In this document: one piece after another, positions 30,237 through 32,059 of the stretch | How the letters are laid out: each line of letters opens with the position of its first letter | Numbering within the stretch: position 1 is the first letter of the stretch | NCBI GenBank assembly: GCA_021787445.1 | Contig: JAJYLV010000016.1 | Location: 1-32,059, forward strand | Source: Chloroflexota bacterium | GTDB taxonomy: Bacteria; Chloroflexota; Limnocylindria; P2-11E | Length of the DNA: 32,059 nt | Reading direction: 5' to 3' | Notes under the pieces: model-generated | Database searches by the model: none | What the model saw: the letters and a program-made list of their open reading frames with translations, nothing else | Told to the model about the DNA's origin: nothing | Made by a program: the position numbers and the translations under genes

Positions 30237-32021
30237 ATGTCGTCCTTTCATTTCTCTCCTCGGCCGAACCGGGCGAGCGACGTGCACTGGCGCGAGTGGT
30301 CGCCCGAGGCCTTCCGCGAAGCGAAAGAGGCTGACAAGCCGATCCTCCTCGGCATCAGCGCGGTGTGGTGCCACTGGTGCCACGTGATGGACGAGACCTC
30401 GTACAGCGACGACGAGGTCATCCGCCTCGTCAACGAGCGCTTCGTGCCGATCCGCGTCGACAACGACCGGCGGCCCGACGTGAACAGCCGCTACAACATG
30501 GGCGGCTGGCCGACGACCGCGTTCCTCACGCCCGACGGCGAGATCCTGCACGGCGGGACGTACATCCCTCCCGAGCAGATGCGCCGGTACCTCGCGCAGG
30601 TCGCCGAGCTGTGGCGCGACCGCCGCGCCGAGCTCACGGAGCGCATCGCCGCGGCGCGCGCGAAGGAGGCGGCGGCGCGCGTGGGGGAGAGCGGCGCGCT
30701 GTCGTGGGACATCGTCGACCGCGTCGCCGCGGCGGTGCGCGGCCAGTACGACCCGGAGTACGGCGGCTTCGGGAGAGAGCCCAAGTTCCCGCAGGCGAGC
30801 GTGCTGCGCTTCCTCCTCGACGAGCACAGGCGCCACGGGTACGCCGACGTCGCGGCGATGGTCCACAAGACCCTCGGGGCGATGGCCGGCGGCGGCATGT
30901 ACGACCCCGTCGAGGGCGGCTTCTTCCGGTATTCGACGACGCGGCAGTGGCAGGTGCCGCACTACGAGAAGATGCTCGAGGACAACGCGGCGCTGCTGCG
31001 CGTCTACGCCGACGCGCACCTCCTGTTCCCCGCCGCCGGCTACGACCGCGTCGCGCGCGACGTCATCCGCTGGATGGACGCGACGCTGTGGATGCCCGAG
31101 GGGCCGGAGCGGCAGGCCTTCGCCGGGTCGCAGGACGCCGACGAGCGCTACTACTCGTTGACGCTCGCGGAGCGCGCCCGGCACGGCGCGCCGTACGTCG
31201 ACCGCGCCGTGTACGCGAGCTGGAACTGCCTCGCGGCGTCGGCGTACGTCGCCGCGGGTCGCGCCCTCGGCGACGCATCGCTCGAGGACCGTGCGCACGA
31301 CGTCGTCGTCACCGTCGCGAACAGGCTCGTCGCGAACGACGAGCTCCATCACTTCGACGCCGGCGACGGACCGCGGCTCCCCGGGCTGCTCGCCGACGAG
31401 GCGGCGCTCGTCACGTCGATGCTCGACCTCTACGAGACCGGGCGCTGGCCGAACGCTCTCGAGGGAGCGATCCTCGGTGCGCAGCGGATGAGGGCGGCGC
31501 TCGAGGATCCGGAGCAGGGCGGATTCCACGACGCGCCGGAGCGCGAGGAGAGCGGCCGCGTGACGACGCGCGAGAAGCCGATCGAGGACAACGCGCTCGC
31601 CGCCGACGCGCTCCTTCGCCTGTCGGCGATCACCGACGATGCGTCGTGGCGCGCGAGCGCCGGGCGCGCCCTCGAGGTCTTCGTCCCGCAGTACCCGCGG
31701 TGGGGACAGCTCGCGAGCGCCTACGCCGGGGCGGTCGCGCGTGCGCTGACCGAGCCGGCGGTCGTGTCCGTCGTCGGCACGCACGACGGCGCCGACGCGC
31801 TGTGGGCCGCGGCGCGGCGGGCGGACGACCCGGCGCTCTCGCTGCGCCGCTTCGACCCCGAGCGCGACCGCGGCCGCCTCGGCGAGCTCGGGTACGCGCC
31901 GGAGCGCACCGCGGCGTACCTGTGCGTCGGCACGGTCTGCTCCGCGCCGATCGCCGATCCGAACGGGCTCGCGCGGGAGCTCGATCGAGCAAAGGGGCGC
32001 CTGCCGTCGGACCACGCCTGA
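30237..32021 (+). CDS. Thioredoxin-domain protein of the YyaL/SSP411 (DUF255) family
   Basis: 594 residues, somewhat shorter than the roughly 680 typical of the family. The N-terminal thioredoxin-like domain has WCHWCH (Cys45, Cys48) in the context ISAVWCHWCHVMDETSY, then GGWPTTAFLTPDGE. The rest is an alpha/alpha-barrel like N-acylglucosamine epimerase/glycosidase folds, with FPQASVLRFLL, GGGMYDPVEGGFFRYS and PHYEKMLEDNA as family blocks. Function is poorly established; a redox or sugar-related role has been suggested. The ATG at 30237 follows a GAGACT six bases upstream, a weak leaderless-type -10 box. It has its own promoter region of 89 bases shared with the divergent Fe-S carrier gene. 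Confidence 0.9.
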   Translation: MSSFHFSPRPNRASDVHWREWSPEAFREAKEADKPILLGISAVWCHWCHVMDETSYSDDEVIRLVNERFVPIRVDNDRRPDVNSRYNMGGWPTTAFLTPDGEILHGGTYIPPEQMRRYLAQVAELWRDRRAELTERIAAARAKEAAARVGESGALSWDIVDRVAAAVRGQYDPEYGGFGREPKFPQASVLRFLLDEHRRHGYADVAAMVHKTLGAMAGGGMYDPVEGGFFRYSTTRQWQVPHYEKMLEDNAALLRVYADAHLLFPAAGYDRVARDVIRWMDATLWMPEGPERQAFAGSQDADERYYSLTLAERARHGAPYVDRAVYASWNCLAASAYVAAGRALGDASLEDRAHDVVVTVANRLVANDELHHFDAGDGPRLPGLLADEAALVTSMLDLYETGRWPNALEGAILGAQRMRAALEDPEQGGFHDAPEREESGRVTTREKPIEDNALAADALLRLSAITDDASWRASAGRALEVFVPQYPRWGQLASAYAGAVARALTEPAVVSVVGTHDGADALWAAARRADDPALSLRRFDPERDRGRLGELGYAPERTAAYLCVGTVCSAPIADPNGLARELDRAKGRLPSDHA

Positions 32022-32059
32022 TCGCGCGCGCGGGCACGTATCCTGCGCGAGCCGGCCGG

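Noticed and set aside
32039-32044. TATCCT -10-like box at the right edge
   Set aside because: No start codon lies within the remaining bases, so its gene cannot be seen.
1-32059. tRNA, rRNA, insertion sequences, prophage or CRISPR repeats
   Set aside because: I saw no cloverleaf, transposase motif, terminal inverted repeats or regularly spaced direct repeats.

Overview
The window is about 32 kb of very GC-rich bacterial DNA, densely packed with genes. Many start codons are GTG, one is TTG, and genes within operons are commonly joined by ATGA or GTGA overlaps. Several genes appear to be transcribed without a leader: a TANNNT -10 box lies 6-7 bases before the start codon. There is no rRNA, tRNA, IS element or CRISPR array. 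Together with the cysteine-bearing PAS-LuxR regulator and the ArsA/HSP20-like ATPase, this suggests an uncultivated, metabolically versatile soil or sediment bacterium. Chloroflexota (Limnocylindria-like) or a neighbouring phylum such as Dormibacterota is my best guess, but this is inference with low confidence.

Layout. (1) 1-4871, minus strand: a tight operon of 3-hydroxyacyl-CoA dehydrogenase, a small membrane protein, a 2-oxoacid dehydrogenase E1 alpha subunit, a branched-chain-amino-acid-type binding lipoprotein and a LeuA/homocitrate-synthase-like enzyme cut by the window edge. (2) 4930-9354, plus strand: molybdenum hydroxylase cluster 1 (2Fe-2S, Mo and FAD subunits) followed by a MocA/YgfJ-type nucleotidyltransferase. 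(3) 9351-15214, minus strand: molybdenum hydroxylase cluster 2. Its 2Fe-2S subunit has a Tat signal, and the operon continues with a Tat-exported ferredoxin carrying four 4Fe-4S clusters and a formate-dehydrogenase-like cytochrome b. (4) 15401-17818: a PAS-LuxR regulator and the YqeC and YqeB maturation factors of the selenium-dependent molybdenum hydroxylase system. (5) 17941-20541, minus strand: an ArsA-like ATPase, a small coiled-coil protein, an ECF sigma factor without a standard start codon and an O6-alkylguanine DNA alkyltransferase. (6) 20621-21631, plus strand: an amidohydrolase-2 family enzyme. (7) 21641-29229, minus strand: an IclR regulator, molybdenum hydroxylase cluster 3 (resembling 4-hydroxybenzoyl-CoA reductase), a second MocA-like protein, XdhC, a GNAT acetyltransferase and a membrane-anchored methyltransferase. 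(8) 29315-32021: a small unknown protein, an A-type Fe-S carrier with its own terminator, and a YyaL/DUF255 thioredoxin-domain protein.

The window is therefore a molybdenum hydroxylase island: three complete, mutually divergent three-subunit enzymes, two MocA-type cytidylyltransferase-like proteins, XdhC, YqeB, YqeC and two or three dedicated regulators. All three FAD subunits carry a four-cysteine insert expected to hold an extra 4Fe-4S cluster. The most notable system is cluster 2. It looks like an extracytoplasmic molybdenum hydroxylase wired through a DmsB/FdhB-type ferredoxin to a membrane cytochrome b, which would feed electrons from a hydroxylase-type oxidation directly into the quinone pool.
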